Shown here one piece after another: positions 35,997 through 44,632 of a stretch of 64,000 nt of DNA; the stretch's first letter is position 1; each line of letters begins with the position of its first letter. Source of the stretch: Ilumatobacter coccineus YM16-304 (GTDB lineage: Bacteria; Actinomycetota; Acidimicrobiia; Acidimicrobiales; Ilumatobacteraceae). The notes below the pieces were generated by a model. The model was not told the DNA's origin, did no database searches, and was given only the letters and a program-made list of their open reading frames with translations. Location: NCBI RefSeq assembly GCF_000348785.1, contig NC_020520.1:2790001-2854000 (forward strand), given 5' to 3'. The position numbers and the translations under genes were made by a program.

Positions 35997-37181
35997 TCAG
36001 AGCGTCACGGCGAGGTCGACGAAGTCGTTGGTCACCAGGTCGTCGCCAGCGGTTGCGCCGCCGATCGTGTCGACGAACGAGGCGACTCGATCGACGTCGA
36101 AGCTCCCGACCACGCCGTCGGGCCCGCCGCCGAAGATTCCGGTGGCGACTCCCGACGCGACTCCCTGATCGAGCAGTTCGGGTGCCGCCCGAGTGAGCGG
36201 GTTGAACAGTTCGCGCACCGAAGCCATCAACTCGTTGGTGGGGCTCGGGTCGACGACGTAGGCGACGATCGACTCCTGGATGACCGGCACCAGCCGGCCC
36301 AGGCACGAGCGCTGCTCGTCGGCGAACTCCGAGGTGACGACGAGGGAGTCGTCGTACGAGGTCCACCCCGACTCGGCAGCCAGTGCGTAGTCGATCGGTG
36401 CCGACCACTGGGGGAGCGAGGGGAACAGGAATGGCTCGACCAGTGCATCGCCCTGCTGCACCAGCGAGCCACCGGAGGCGACGAACGCCGCTGGTTCACC
36501 GAAGAAGTCGTCGTCGAGGTCGTCGCTGTCGAGCACGCCTTGCTCGACGAGGAACGAGATGAACCCTTCGTCGGGGAGGTGACGGATCTCGGGGCCCGTC
36601 GCGGCGAGGTCATCGAGGCTCGTCACGTCGGGGTACGTGGCCGGGTCCCACATCAGCATCTGGTGGCTGATGTCGGTGAGCGTGACCACGCCGACGGTCG
36701 GGAACGTGTCTGCTGCGTCTGCCAACTCGTCGGTCGACGCTTCAGCGAGGGTGATCGTCGGGTCGGCCGACATCACGTCGATCGGATTCCGGAACTCGAC
36801 CGCCGGACCGCCGGCGCGGATCTCCACGATCACGTCCTCGACCGTTCCGTCGCTTCGGCGAAGTGGACCGCTGATCACCTGGGTCGCACCGTCGACCGAC
36901 GGGTCGTCACCGAGCAACCGGAACAGCGGCCCGTGTTCGACCGATGGCAGGTCGTCGATCTGAAGGGTGATGGTGGCCGGGCAGACCTCGGCGAGTGGGC
37001 CGTCGGTGAACGTCTCTCGCTCCGGAAGCGTCGTCTCGACCTCGGTGAAGTCGACGGCTGGCGTGCTGGTCGACGTGGCCGATGACGAGTCGGGCGCGCT
37101 CTGCACGGCGTCGTTGCCGCCCGAGCAGCTCACGAGCCCGCTCACGGCAACGATCAGCACAGCACATCGACGAATCACCAC
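35997..37181 (-). CDS. NMT1/THI5-type substrate-binding lipoprotein (copy 2)
   Basis: A 394-residue exported lipoprotein. The signal peptide IVAVSGLVSC ends in a lipobox cysteine, followed by a Ser/Thr-rich linker and an NMT1-like binding fold. It is a divergent paralogue of the 37295-38548 product, sharing for example MWDPATYPDVTS, RAGGPAVEF and PTNEL. A terminator-like hairpin lies between the two genes. This copy has its own leaderless promoter at GTG 37181, so it may be expressed separately and bind a related ligand for the same permease. Ligand unknown. Confidence 0.82.
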   Translation of the reverse strand: MVIRRCAVLIVAVSGLVSCSGGNDAVQSAPDSSSATSTSTPAVDFTEVETTLPERETFTDGPLAEVCPATITLQIDDLPSVEHGPLFRLLGDDPSVDGATQVISGPLRRSDGTVEDVIVEIRAGGPAVEFRNPIDVMSADPTITLAEASTDELADAADTFPTVGVVTLTDISHQMLMWDPATYPDVTSLDDLAATGPEIRHLPDEGFISFLVEQGVLDSDDLDDDFFGEPAAFVASGGSLVQQGDALVEPFLFPSLPQWSAPIDYALAAESGWTSYDDSLVVTSEFADEQRSCLGRLVPVIQESIVAYVVDPSPTNELMASVRELFNPLTRAAPELLDQGVASGVATGIFGGGPDGVVGSFDVDRVASFVDTIGGATAGDDLVTNDFVDLAVTL

Positions 37182-37187
37182 CGGCGG

Positions 37188-37193
37188 ATTGTA
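37188..37193 (-). promoter_or_regulatory. -10 box (TACAAT) of binding-protein copy 2
   Basis: Minus-strand TACAAT is followed by exactly 6 nt and GTG 37181, with no ribosome binding site. It supports separate, leaderless expression of the second binding protein. Confidence 0.6.
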
Positions 37194-37229
37194 CGAATCG
37201 GGCCCCGTCGAGTGGTGGCACCACGCGAA

Positions 37230-37263
37230 GAGGGGCGATCCGGCCGCAGCCGGAACGCCCCTC
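37230..37263 (-). terminator. hairpin terminator after binding-protein copy 1
   Basis: GAGGGGCG pairs with CGCCCCTC, with an inner CCGGC/GCCGG stem, between the stop at 37295 and the promoter of the next gene. There is no strong T tract, as is common in actinobacteria. Confidence 0.6.
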
Positions 37264-37294
37264 GTCAGTCGATGATCTCGACGTCAGGTGTCGG

Positions 37295-38548
37295 TCAGAG
37301 ACCGATGCTCTCGTCGATGTACTCGTTGGTCACGAGGTCGTCGGGCGTGATGCCTTCGGCGCCGAACACCGGCGAGGCGACTTCGATGAATCCCGCGATG
37401 CGGTCGAGGTCGAAGTTGCCGACGGTCGCGTCGGGACCGTTGCCGATCAGACCCAGTTCGAGCTGCTTGGCGACCGAATCGGTGGCCAGGCCCTCGTCGT
37501 AAGTCCAGAAGTCGGCGTAGTCGTTGACAGCCTGGATGATCAGCTCGTTGGTTGCCGCCGGGTCGGCGACGTAGTCGACGACGGCCTGCTGCACGATGGG
37601 AGCGAACGCTGCCATGCAGTCGGTGAGTTCGGCCTTCTTCGAGTCGAGGACGGCGAGCGGAGCAGCGTATGCCTGCCAGCCGGCGTCGTGGATCAGTTCG
37701 AATGCGACGGGCTTGCCCCAGTCTTCGAAGGCGTTCTCGTAGTTGTAGGGCTCGGCGGAAGCGAAGCCCTGCTGTGCGATGGCGCCGTTCTCGGCGATGA
37801 ACACCGCGGGGCCGCCGTCGTAGCTGCCGTCGAGCTGCGCTTCGGTCACCTGACCGCTGCTCAGCAGGTACTGCATGTAGGCGCCGCTCTCGAAGTAGCG
37901 GATCGTGACGCCTTCGCCGTCCTTGGCGGTGGCGAGGTCGGCGATCGACGTGACGTCGGGGTAGGTGGCCGGGTCCCACATGATGATCTGCGGGTTGATC
38001 TCGAGCGGAGCGACGAACGCCGTGGTCGGGTTGTCGGCGTAGTTCTCGATCGCCTCGTCGGTGGCGACGTAGCCGAACGTGATGCTGTCGTCTTGGGCCA
38101 TGGTCGACACGACCTGCTGGAAGCCGATGGCCGGACCACCGGTGCGGACCTCGAGGTCGACGCCGGTGTCGCCGGCGTGCGTGACGAGGTCGCCCGTGAC
38201 GACCTTGGTGTCGGCGTTGATCTCGGCGCCCTCGCCGAACATCTGGTACAGCGCGCCGTGCTCGGCCTCGGGGAACCAGTCGGTCTGGATGACGATGGTC
38301 TCGGGGCAGACGTCGACGAGGCTGGTCGCTTCCATCTCGACCATCGCGCCGTCGTCTTCCTCGTCCATGGCCTCTTCGTCCATGGCTTCTTCGTCCATCG
38401 CTTCTTCGTCGGCCGGTTCTTCGGCCGTCGTCTCGGCAGGCTCGTCGGCGGGTGCCTCGGCCTCGGGCTCGTCGCTGCCGCAGGCAGCGATCGAGAGTGC
38501 GGCGACGATGCCGAATGCAGCCGTCTTGGTCGTGCGAGTGGTTCGCAT
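37295..38548 (-). CDS. NMT1/THI5-type substrate-binding lipoprotein (copy 1)
   Basis: A 417-residue lipoprotein with signal peptide and lipobox cysteine in LSIAAC, then an acidic low-complexity linker with three EEAMD repeats, then the binding domain (PETIVIQTDWFPEAEHGALY, RTGGPAIGF, MWDPATYPDVTS). NMT1-type proteins deliver pyrimidines, sulfonates, nitrile-like or other small N/S compounds to an SsuBC-type permease and ATPase, whose genes lie directly upstream. ATG 38548 has an AGGGGGAG ribosome binding site about 9 nt upstream and a palindromic operator candidate in the leader. Confidence 0.88.
   Translation of the reverse strand: MRTTRTTKTAAFGIVAALSIAACGSDEPEAEAPADEPAETTAEEPADEEAMDEEAMDEEAMDEEDDGAMVEMEATSLVDVCPETIVIQTDWFPEAEHGALYQMFGEGAEINADTKVVTGDLVTHAGDTGVDLEVRTGGPAIGFQQVVSTMAQDDSITFGYVATDEAIENYADNPTTAFVAPLEINPQIIMWDPATYPDVTSIADLATAKDGEGVTIRYFESGAYMQYLLSSGQVTEAQLDGSYDGGPAVFIAENGAIAQQGFASAEPYNYENAFEDWGKPVAFELIHDAGWQAYAAPLAVLDSKKAELTDCMAAFAPIVQQAVVDYVADPAATNELIIQAVNDYADFWTYDEGLATDSVAKQLELGLIGNGPDATVGNFDLDRIAGFIEVASPVFGAEGITPDDLVTNEYIDESIGL
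38361..38410. repeat. 15-bp tandem repeat (3.3 copies) in the lipoprotein linker
   Basis: Three nearly identical 15-bp units starting TCGTCCATGG encode EEAMD repeats just after the lipobox. Because the unit is five codons, copy-number change by slippage keeps the frame and only alters the length of the acidic tether. Confidence 0.85.
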
Positions 38549-38604
38549 GTGGTTACTCCCCCTAGGAGTTGAGATGTCGGTGTGTTGTCCGATGTGGTGT
38601 CGTG

Positions 38605-38626
38605 GTGTTTCCGACGCGGGAAACAC
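38605..38626 (-). promoter_or_regulatory. palindromic operator candidate over the binding-protein promoter
   Basis: GTGTTTCC-N6-GGAAACAC is a perfect 8-bp inverted repeat. It overlaps a -10-like TAGTGT (minus strand, 38628-38623) about 75 bp upstream of the ATG at 38548. A dimeric repressor bound here would block transcription. A GAAACAC half-site also occurs ahead of the ATPase gene (40478-40485). Confidence 0.5.
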
Positions 38627-38698
38627 TAGAGGAAACTGGCAGTTCAGCCGCCGTCAGGTTCTTGAACGCTGTGTTAATCGGGCCGCCGATCCAGGCGG

Positions 38699-39619
38699 TC
38701 AGCTGCTTCGAGTCTCGTGCCAGTGACCGACGACACGGCGCCCGAGCCAGCCGAAGAAGAGGAACACACTGATGCCGAAGACCGCGGTGACGATGACGGC
38801 GCCGTACAGCTGCGACTCTTCCGACGCCGCTTGGTAGGTGTTGATCAGTCGGCCGATGCCGGGTTCACCCTGACGGAAGAAGAAGTCGCCGACGACGGCG
38901 CCGACCACCGACAACCCGGCGGAGATCTGGAGCCCGGTGAAGATCGACGGCATCGCGGCCGGGAACTGGAGCTTGCGCAGGCGCGTCCACCGCGACGCTC
39001 CGTTGAGGGTCATCAGTTCGTGGTAGCCGCGATCGACCGACACCAGTCCGAACAGCGTGTTGGCAACGATCGGGAAGATCGCGATGATGACGCACACGAG
39101 CACGCGCGACCAGAAGTCGAAGCCGAGGACGAGGCCGATGAGCGGCACGAAGGCGAGGATCGGCATCGCCTGGATCGCCACGAGGTACGGGTAGATCGCG
39201 TTCTCGATCCACTTGGCCTGACTCATGAGCGTGGCGAGCACCAGGCCGAGCGTGATCGCGATGCCGAGGCCGAGTGCGGCGACCTGGAACGACGACCACA
39301 GGCCTTCGAGCAGCTTGAACAGACCGCCGCCGGTGCGGGTGCCACCTTCACCGCGCGGGATGTTCCAGGTGAGGATCGACTCGTTGATCACGGTGTGCGG
39401 CGGCGGCACGAGGAACTTGCGGTTGTCGGACATCAACACGTAGTGCACGAAGTACCACATGGCGAAGAAGCCGACGAGTGCGCCGGCCGGTCCGGCGAAA
39501 CGAGCGATGCCCGCCCCGGCCTTGCGTTTCGGCGCTGATGCTGCCGACCCCGTTCCGCCGCCGCCCATGCTCACCGCACTGGCGGGAACGGCGGTTGCCT
39601 CGTCGTCGGTGACGGTCAC
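38699..39619 (-). CDS. ABC transporter permease (SsuC/TauC/ThiX-like)
   Basis: A 306-residue inner-membrane permease of the BPD_transp_1 family with six core helices. The coupling helix lies around ELMTLNGASRWTRLRKLQFP, the EAA-type loop that contacts the ATPase. A Gly/Ala-rich cytoplasmic leader precedes the first helix. GTG 39619 is chosen because it makes a GTGA overlap with the ATPase stop, which also explains the long non-conserved open frame upstream. It imports the ligand delivered by the two downstream binding lipoproteins. Confidence 0.88.
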   Translation of the reverse strand: MTVTDDEATAVPASAVSMGGGGTGSAASAPKRKAGAGIARFAGPAGALVGFFAMWYFVHYVLMSDNRKFLVPPPHTVINESILTWNIPRGEGGTRTGGGLFKLLEGLWSSFQVAALGLGIAITLGLVLATLMSQAKWIENAIYPYLVAIQAMPILAFVPLIGLVLGFDFWSRVLVCVIIAIFPIVANTLFGLVSVDRGYHELMTLNGASRWTRLRKLQFPAAMPSIFTGLQISAGLSVVGAVVGDFFFRQGEPGIGRLINTYQAASEESQLYGAVIVTAVFGISVFLFFGWLGRRVVGHWHETRSS

Positions 39620-40401
39620 GGGTGGGCTCCTCGGAGGTCGTGGGAGATCTGGCCGGAGAGTTCGGCGAACTCGGGGAGATAACGGATGTCGTGGCGCCGG
39701 GGGTACTCGAACGGCACCTCGTAGTCGGCGATGATGCGACCGGGCCGAGCCGACATGACGAGCACCCGCGTCGACAGGAACACCGCTTCGGCGATGGAGT
39801 GGGTGATGAACAGCCCGGCGAAGTTCTTCGCCTTGAACAGCGACAGCAATTCGTCGTTGAGCCGCTCGCGGCTGATCTCGTCGAGGGCGCCGAACGGTTC
39901 GTCGAACAGGAACACGTCGGGTTGCAGCACCAGCGAACGGGCGAGCGAGGCACGCATGCGCATACCGCCCGACAGTTGCTTCGGGTACTTGTCCTGGTGC
40001 TCGAGCAGGTTGACCAGTTCGAGCGACTCGTCGACCTTTCCGCTGAGGCCCTTCAGGTCGAGGCCGTGCAGTTCGGCGAGCAGCTCGACGTTGCGCCGAA
40101 CGGTACGCCACGGGAAGAGCGTGGCGTCCTGGAACACGTAGCCGATCGAGTCGTGGTCGACCTGGCACAGCCCACCGGTGTTCTGTTCGAGACCCGAGGC
40201 GATGCGCAGCAGCGTCGACTTGCCGCACCCCGACGGGCCGACGACGGTGACGAACTCACCGCGCGACACGCTGAACGACACGTGGTCGAGTGCGTGCGTC
40301 CCGTCGGGAAAGGTCATCGACAAGTCGTCGAAGACGAGCGCCGGGGTGTCGGAGTCAGAGGTTTCGGCGTCCGGCGACTCGGTTGTGAGGTCGGTGTTCA
40401 A
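39616..40401 (-). CDS. ABC transporter ATPase (SsuB/TauB-like)
   Basis: A 261-residue ATPase: Walker A GPSGCGKST, Q-loop VFQDATLFPW, signature LSGGMRMRASLARSL, Walker B VFLFDEPFGALDE and the switch His in ITHSIAEA. The start is TTG 40401, with GGGAG about 9 nt upstream; no ATG fits. The 172 bp upstream, up to the amidohydrolase stop at 40574, hold a possible -10 TAACCT and a GAAACAC half-site but no gene. It energises the permease encoded in overlap downstream. Confidence 0.93.
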   Translation of the reverse strand: MNTDLTTESPDAETSDSDTPALVFDDLSMTFPDGTHALDHVSFSVSRGEFVTVVGPSGCGKSTLLRIASGLEQNTGGLCQVDHDSIGYVFQDATLFPWRTVRRNVELLAELHGLDLKGLSGKVDESLELVNLLEHQDKYPKQLSGGMRMRASLARSLVLQPDVFLFDEPFGALDEISRERLNDELLSLFKAKNFAGLFITHSIAEAVFLSTRVLVMSARPGRIIADYEVPFEYPRRHDIRYLPEFAELSGQISHDLRGAHP

Positions 40402-40573
40402 AGTGGTGGTCTCCCGATGGGGACGGATGCAAGTGCCGACAGGTTAGAAGCCATCTGGCGACCGCTGTGTGTCCATCGTGTTTCAAGTGAGGAGGATTCG
40501 GGCCCGGTCCGGTGGCGCCGCCTGCTCGTGACGGCCGGGATGGGCGTGACGATCTTGGCACCTCGACCGCCAA

Positions 40574-41785
40574 TCACAAAACGATCTCTCGGCCGTGTCG
40601 CCACACTCGTCGATCGGCGGGCCCGGTGGCGATGGCTTCGCGAACCGTGTCGGCGCGGACGGCGACGAAGTGTGCCGGATCGCCCACCTCCAACCCGCCG
40701 GTACGACGTCCGGTCGCCGTCGCGCTGTGCTGCGAGACCATGCTCCAGGCGTCGTGGGGGAGCGCATGCGCCGCCATGATCATGAGGCCTGCCGTTTCGA
40801 ACGGGCACGCTCGACCGACCGGGTTGAACGGGTCCTGCAGGTTGTCGGCGCCAGCGGCCACCGTCACGCCGGCGTCGCGCAGCGCGGCGACCGCAGTGAG
40901 ACCGCGTGGCATCGGCGCGTGGCCTCGTCCTTGCAGGAACAGGTTGGTGTGGGGGAGCGCGATGACCGAGATACCGGCTTCGGCGACGAGTTCGGCCACA
41001 CGTCGCTGCTCGGCTTCGGGCTGCATGCCGAGGCTGACACAGTGGCTGGCCGTGACCGGCTGATCGAAACCGGCGAGGGTCAGTTCTGCGAGGTCGACGA
41101 GCCCGAGCACCTCGGGGTCGAGCGTTTCGTCGGTGTGGAGATCGACGCCCATCCCGTGTTCGGAGGCGAGGTCGAGCAGCCATTCGGACGCGGCGCGGTC
41201 GTCGGCCCCTTCGAGGTGCGGCACGCCTCCGACGAGGTCGACGCCGGCCTGCATGGCCTCGCGAGCCAGGGCTCGTTGGTCGGCACCCGCCGCGCCCATC
41301 AGCGGCCAGCCGATCAGCGCCACGATCTCCACGTCGATCACGTCGGCCACCCGGCGCCTCACCTCGGTGAGCGCTTCGACGCTGCGGAGACCGTGCTCGA
41401 TCGTGGTGTCGGCGTGGCTGCGCACCGCCGTGTAGCCGTTGCCCGCCATGAGTCGAGCTGCTCGCTCGGCTCGTTCGATGATGTCGTCGACACCGAGCAG
41501 ATGCCGGTTCTCCCGCATGGCCGTGATCGCACCCATCAGGTCGCCGGTCTTGTTGACGATGCGCTCGGCGAGGAACGCCTTGTCGAGGTGGGCGTGCGGC
41601 TCCACGGCAGCCGGAAGCAACAGGTATCCGTCGAGGTCGTCGACGGTGTCGTCGTCCTTCGGAGTGAGGTCGCCGACCTCGCTGACCAGGCCATCGACGA
41701 CGCGGACGTCGCAGATGCGATGTGACATCTGCCCACCGGTTTCGGGGTGCAGAGTGGTGATTCGTTGCAGGAGGTTCGCAGGCAC
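40574..41785 (-). CDS. cytosine deaminase-like amidohydrolase
   Basis: A 403-residue TIM-barrel metalloenzyme of the CodA/TRZ-like branch. Metal and active-site residues are seen in VEPHAHLDKAF, VRSHADTT, VDLHTDE, TASHCVS and GADNLQDPFNP. It should hydrolyse an exocyclic amine or ring amide of a pyrimidine or triazine-like compound. GTG 41785 is preferred because a -10 box TATCGT lies 7 nt upstream; ATG 41728 (MSHRICD) is the alternative and would be 19 codons shorter. Position beside an NMT1-type transporter suggests it processes the imported compound. Confidence 0.85.
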   Translation of the reverse strand: MPANLLQRITTLHPETGGQMSHRICDVRVVDGLVSEVGDLTPKDDDTVDDLDGYLLLPAAVEPHAHLDKAFLAERIVNKTGDLMGAITAMRENRHLLGVDDIIERAERAARLMAGNGYTAVRSHADTTIEHGLRSVEALTEVRRRVADVIDVEIVALIGWPLMGAAGADQRALAREAMQAGVDLVGGVPHLEGADDRAASEWLLDLASEHGMGVDLHTDETLDPEVLGLVDLAELTLAGFDQPVTASHCVSLGMQPEAEQRRVAELVAEAGISVIALPHTNLFLQGRGHAPMPRGLTAVAALRDAGVTVAAGADNLQDPFNPVGRACPFETAGLMIMAAHALPHDAWSMVSQHSATATGRRTGGLEVGDPAHFVAVRADTVREAIATGPADRRVWRHGREIVL

Positions 41786-41792
41786 CTGTGCG

Positions 41793-41798
41793 ACGATA
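41793..41798 (-). promoter_or_regulatory. -10 box (TATCGT) of the amidohydrolase gene
   Basis: Minus-strand TATCGT ends 7 nt before GTG 41785, in the short divergent gap to the LLM oxidoreductase. If used, the leaderless start adds 19 residues ahead of the first ATG. Confidence 0.45.
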
Positions 41799-41806
41799 GG
41801 GGCCCT

Positions 41807-42988
41807 ATGGTCGCAGCACAGGATCTCAAACTCGGCGCCTTCTTCTTCGGAGGTGTCGAGATGGACGACGCCGGGGCCGGGCTCCCGAATCCGATGGATC
41901 GGCGCTACACCAACGACGAGTGCTGGAAGGCCACCCTCGACTACGTCGACTCCGCCATCGAGGCCGAACGCCTGGGCTACGACTCGTTCTGGACCACCGA
42001 GCACCACTTCCAGTACGAGGGCTACGAGGTCATCCCGAACGGCCTGCAGATCTCCACCTGGATCGCGGCTCGCACCACGAAGCTGCGCTTCGGCGCCATG
42101 TTCAACGTCGTGCCGCAGTGGAACCCGCTGCGCCTCGCCGAAGACTTCTCGACGCTGCACAACCTGTCGGGTGGCCGAGCGATGCTCGGCGTCGGCCGTG
42201 GCACCGTCCCGCGCGAGGTGCTGCACCTCAACGACAAGGGCGTCTCGATCGGTTCACAAGACAACCCCGATCAGGCGGCGGCCGACCAGTTCAACCGCGA
42301 GATCTTCGAAGAGTCGATGGAGATCGTTCGCCGAGCGCTGAGCCAGGATTCCTTCTCCTTCACGGGCAAGCACTTCGAACTCCCGATCCCCGGCATCCCC
42401 GACCGCGGCGCGACGGTGCAGGACCTCACGTTGATCCCGCGTCCGATCTACCCGTACGAGATCTGGCAGGCGGTCACCTCACCTCCGACGCTCGACTACG
42501 TCCCGGTCGTCGACCACGGCGCCGTGTTCTGGAACCAGCACTACAGCTTCATCAAGCGCTTCTGGGACCGCTACGCCGAGAACTACGCCTCGGCACACGG
42601 CGGCCACGAACTACAAGATCACGAGAAGCGCATGCTGGTCGTGTCGGTCCGTATCGAAGACACGATGGAGCAGGCGTACGAGACGGCACGCAACGGCCAC
42701 GACGAGTTCTGGAAGTTCCTCGGCCCGTACGGGTGGAGCCGCGGCTACATGGGCCCCGACGGCAAGCCCTCGGCACCCGGTCTCATCCCGACGCTCGAGG
42801 AATCGATCGAGAACAAGACGATCCTGTGCGGCACGCCCGAGTTCGTCGCGTCGGAAGTCCAGTTCCTCAAAGACCTGCTCGGCTTCGAGTACCTGACGAT
42901 CTTCCCGCACCTGCTCGGCGACAGCTACACGAAGGCCAACGAGCAGATGGCTCGCTTCAAGGAAGAAGTCCAGCCGCTCCTCACCTGA
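41807..42988 (+). CDS. LLM-class flavin-dependent monooxygenase
   Basis: A 393-residue luciferase-like TIM-barrel enzyme. It has KLGAFFFGG, AERLGYDSFWTTEHHFQYEGY in the family's early active-site loop, LRFGAMFNVVPQWNPLRLAED and a C-terminal ESIENKTILCGTPEFVASE segment. It uses reduced flavin and O2; the separate flavin reductase gene at 47715 could feed it. It is divergent from the amidohydrolase over a 21-bp gap, suggesting joint control. No good ribosome binding site is seen; a weak GATAGG box sits 6 nt upstream. Substrate unknown; pyrimidine-type ring opening is only a guess from context. Confidence 0.87.
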   Translation: MVAAQDLKLGAFFFGGVEMDDAGAGLPNPMDRRYTNDECWKATLDYVDSAIEAERLGYDSFWTTEHHFQYEGYEVIPNGLQISTWIAARTTKLRFGAMFNVVPQWNPLRLAEDFSTLHNLSGGRAMLGVGRGTVPREVLHLNDKGVSIGSQDNPDQAAADQFNREIFEESMEIVRRALSQDSFSFTGKHFELPIPGIPDRGATVQDLTLIPRPIYPYEIWQAVTSPPTLDYVPVVDHGAVFWNQHYSFIKRFWDRYAENYASAHGGHELQDHEKRMLVVSVRIEDTMEQAYETARNGHDEFWKFLGPYGWSRGYMGPDGKPSAPGLIPTLEESIENKTILCGTPEFVASEVQFLKDLLGFEYLTIFPHLLGDSYTKANEQMARFKEEVQPLLT

Positions 42989-43015
42989 GCGGGCCGACAC
43001 CCGATCCGGTCGTCG

Positions 43016-44608
43016 TCAGGCTCCGGCGCAGGAGCCGATCACCGTTCGGGGGTCGGTGGAGCCGACCCACATGCCGTCGCGGCCTCCGACGATGGCGCAG
43101 GCGTGTCCGAACCCTGAGTCCCAGGCGGGAGCTCCGCTCGTGCGGTGACCGCGCGACGCGAGTGCATCGAGCCAGTCGTGCGGAGCGTGGCCTTCGAGAC
43201 TCACGCCGGGGCCTTCCGGTGCGGTCCACGTGTCGAATCCGGTGGCCGGACCTTTGAGCGCCCATCGCCCCGCGCCGATCGCTCGAGCTGGGCTCTGACG
43301 GTGATGGAACAGGCGGGCGGCGATCTGCAACATGATCTGCGGCTGCGCGTCGCCGCCCATGGTGCCGAAGACCGCTGCCAGCGACCCGTCGTCACGGGTG
43401 GCCGCCATCGGCAGGAGCGTGTGCGGCGGCCGCCGCCCCGGCGCCAACTCCGCCGGGTGGCCTTCCTCGATGCTGAAGCCCATGCCGCGGTTGTGCAGGT
43501 TGATCCCGGTGTTCGGCTCGACGAGGTGGCTCCCGAATCCCGAGGCGTTCGACTGGATCAGCGACACCGCCATCTCCCGGCCGTCGACGCCGCGCCCGGC
43601 CGTGCACAGATAGGTCGTGTCGCCGTCGTTCGAGGGAGCCCAACGGCCGCTGGCACGGCCGACGTCGATCTCGTCGAAGCGGCCGTCGATCATGTCGAGC
43701 AACTCTCGGCCGTCCGCTCCGTCGAACAGCTGGCTCGGACGATCACGGCCGGCCGCCGTGGCGGCTTCGATCAGGAGGTGCGCCCATCGCTCGTCGTCGG
43801 GGTCGGCGGGCAGGTCGAGTTGCGATGCGAGGCGGGCACCGCCGATGGCGAGGTAGCCCTGTGAGTTGGGCTCAGCGGTGTGCAGCGTCACGCCGAACGC
43901 CTCGCCGGAGAGCACCGGCTGCCACTCGGCCTGCACGGTGGCCAGGTCGGACGCGGTGAACAACCCGCCGCCCATCTCGATGAGTCCCTCGCCGAACGCC
44001 CCGCCGTAGAAGGTGTCGCGCCCTCCGCGAGCGACGCCGGCGAGGGCCGCAGCCACGCCGGGACGCCGCACACGCGAGCCGCGCGTCTGGGCCTGCTCGG
44101 CGATTTCATGGAGATTCGCTCGCCCTTGGTCGCTGGCGAGGTGCAATGCGCCGATCATCAGCGGTGACGCCGGGAAACCGTCGTTGGCGAGGCGGATCGC
44201 CGGGTCGAGAACCTGGTCGAGCGGCAGCGAGCCGAAGCGGTCGTGCAGCGCCAGCCACCCGTCGACGCATCCCGGCACCGTCACCGAGCGGATGTCGAGC
44301 CGGAACGGCATCTCCGTCAGCCCGGCGCTACGCATCGCCGCGGCGTCGGCCCCTGAGCCCGCGCGCCCCGAGGCGTTGAGCGCATGCACGTCGCCGTCGT
44401 CGTAGACCAGCGCGAACAGGTCGCCACCCATGCCGCACAGGTGCGGCCCGGTGACGGCGATGGCCGCGTTGGTGGCGATCGCCGCGTCGACGGCGTTGCC
44501 GCCGCGAGCGAACGTTTCGACACCGGCCGAGGTGGCGACCTGGTCGGCCGACGCGACCATGTGGTTCGGCGTGCGAACGGAACGGAGTGGAGGGTTTGAC
44601 ACCGACAT
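43016..44608 (-). CDS. gamma-glutamyltransferase family protein
   Basis: A 530-residue Ntn-hydrolase of the gamma-glutamyltranspeptidase family. The self-cleaving nucleophile is Thr331 in NDGDTTYLC, and CGMGGDLF near residue 58 and DAAIATNAAIAVT are conserved N-terminal segments. No signal peptide is present, so it is cytosolic. It hydrolyses or transfers gamma-glutamyl groups, as in glutathione-like or gamma-glutamylated amine breakdown. ATG 44608 or GTG 44611 may start it; TACGGT 44622-44617 is a fitting -10. It converges on the LLM gene. Confidence 0.9.
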   Translation of the reverse strand: MSVSNPPLRSVRTPNHMVASADQVATSAGVETFARGGNAVDAAIATNAAIAVTGPHLCGMGGDLFALVYDDGDVHALNASGRAGSGADAAAMRSAGLTEMPFRLDIRSVTVPGCVDGWLALHDRFGSLPLDQVLDPAIRLANDGFPASPLMIGALHLASDQGRANLHEIAEQAQTRGSRVRRPGVAAALAGVARGGRDTFYGGAFGEGLIEMGGGLFTASDLATVQAEWQPVLSGEAFGVTLHTAEPNSQGYLAIGGARLASQLDLPADPDDERWAHLLIEAATAAGRDRPSQLFDGADGRELLDMIDGRFDEIDVGRASGRWAPSNDGDTTYLCTAGRGVDGREMAVSLIQSNASGFGSHLVEPNTGINLHNRGMGFSIEEGHPAELAPGRRPPHTLLPMAATRDDGSLAAVFGTMGGDAQPQIMLQIAARLFHHRQSPARAIGAGRWALKGPATGFDTWTAPEGPGVSLEGHAPHDWLDALASRGHRTSGAPAWDSGFGHACAIVGGRDGMWVGSTDPRTVIGSCAGA

Positions 44609-44632
44609 CACCCGAGACCGTACGGCATCGCG

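Noticed and set aside
40478-40485. GAAACAC half-site ahead of the ABC ATPase as a second copy of the 38605 operator
   Set aside because: Only one arm is present; the partner arm does not match, so it is too weak to annotate as an operator.
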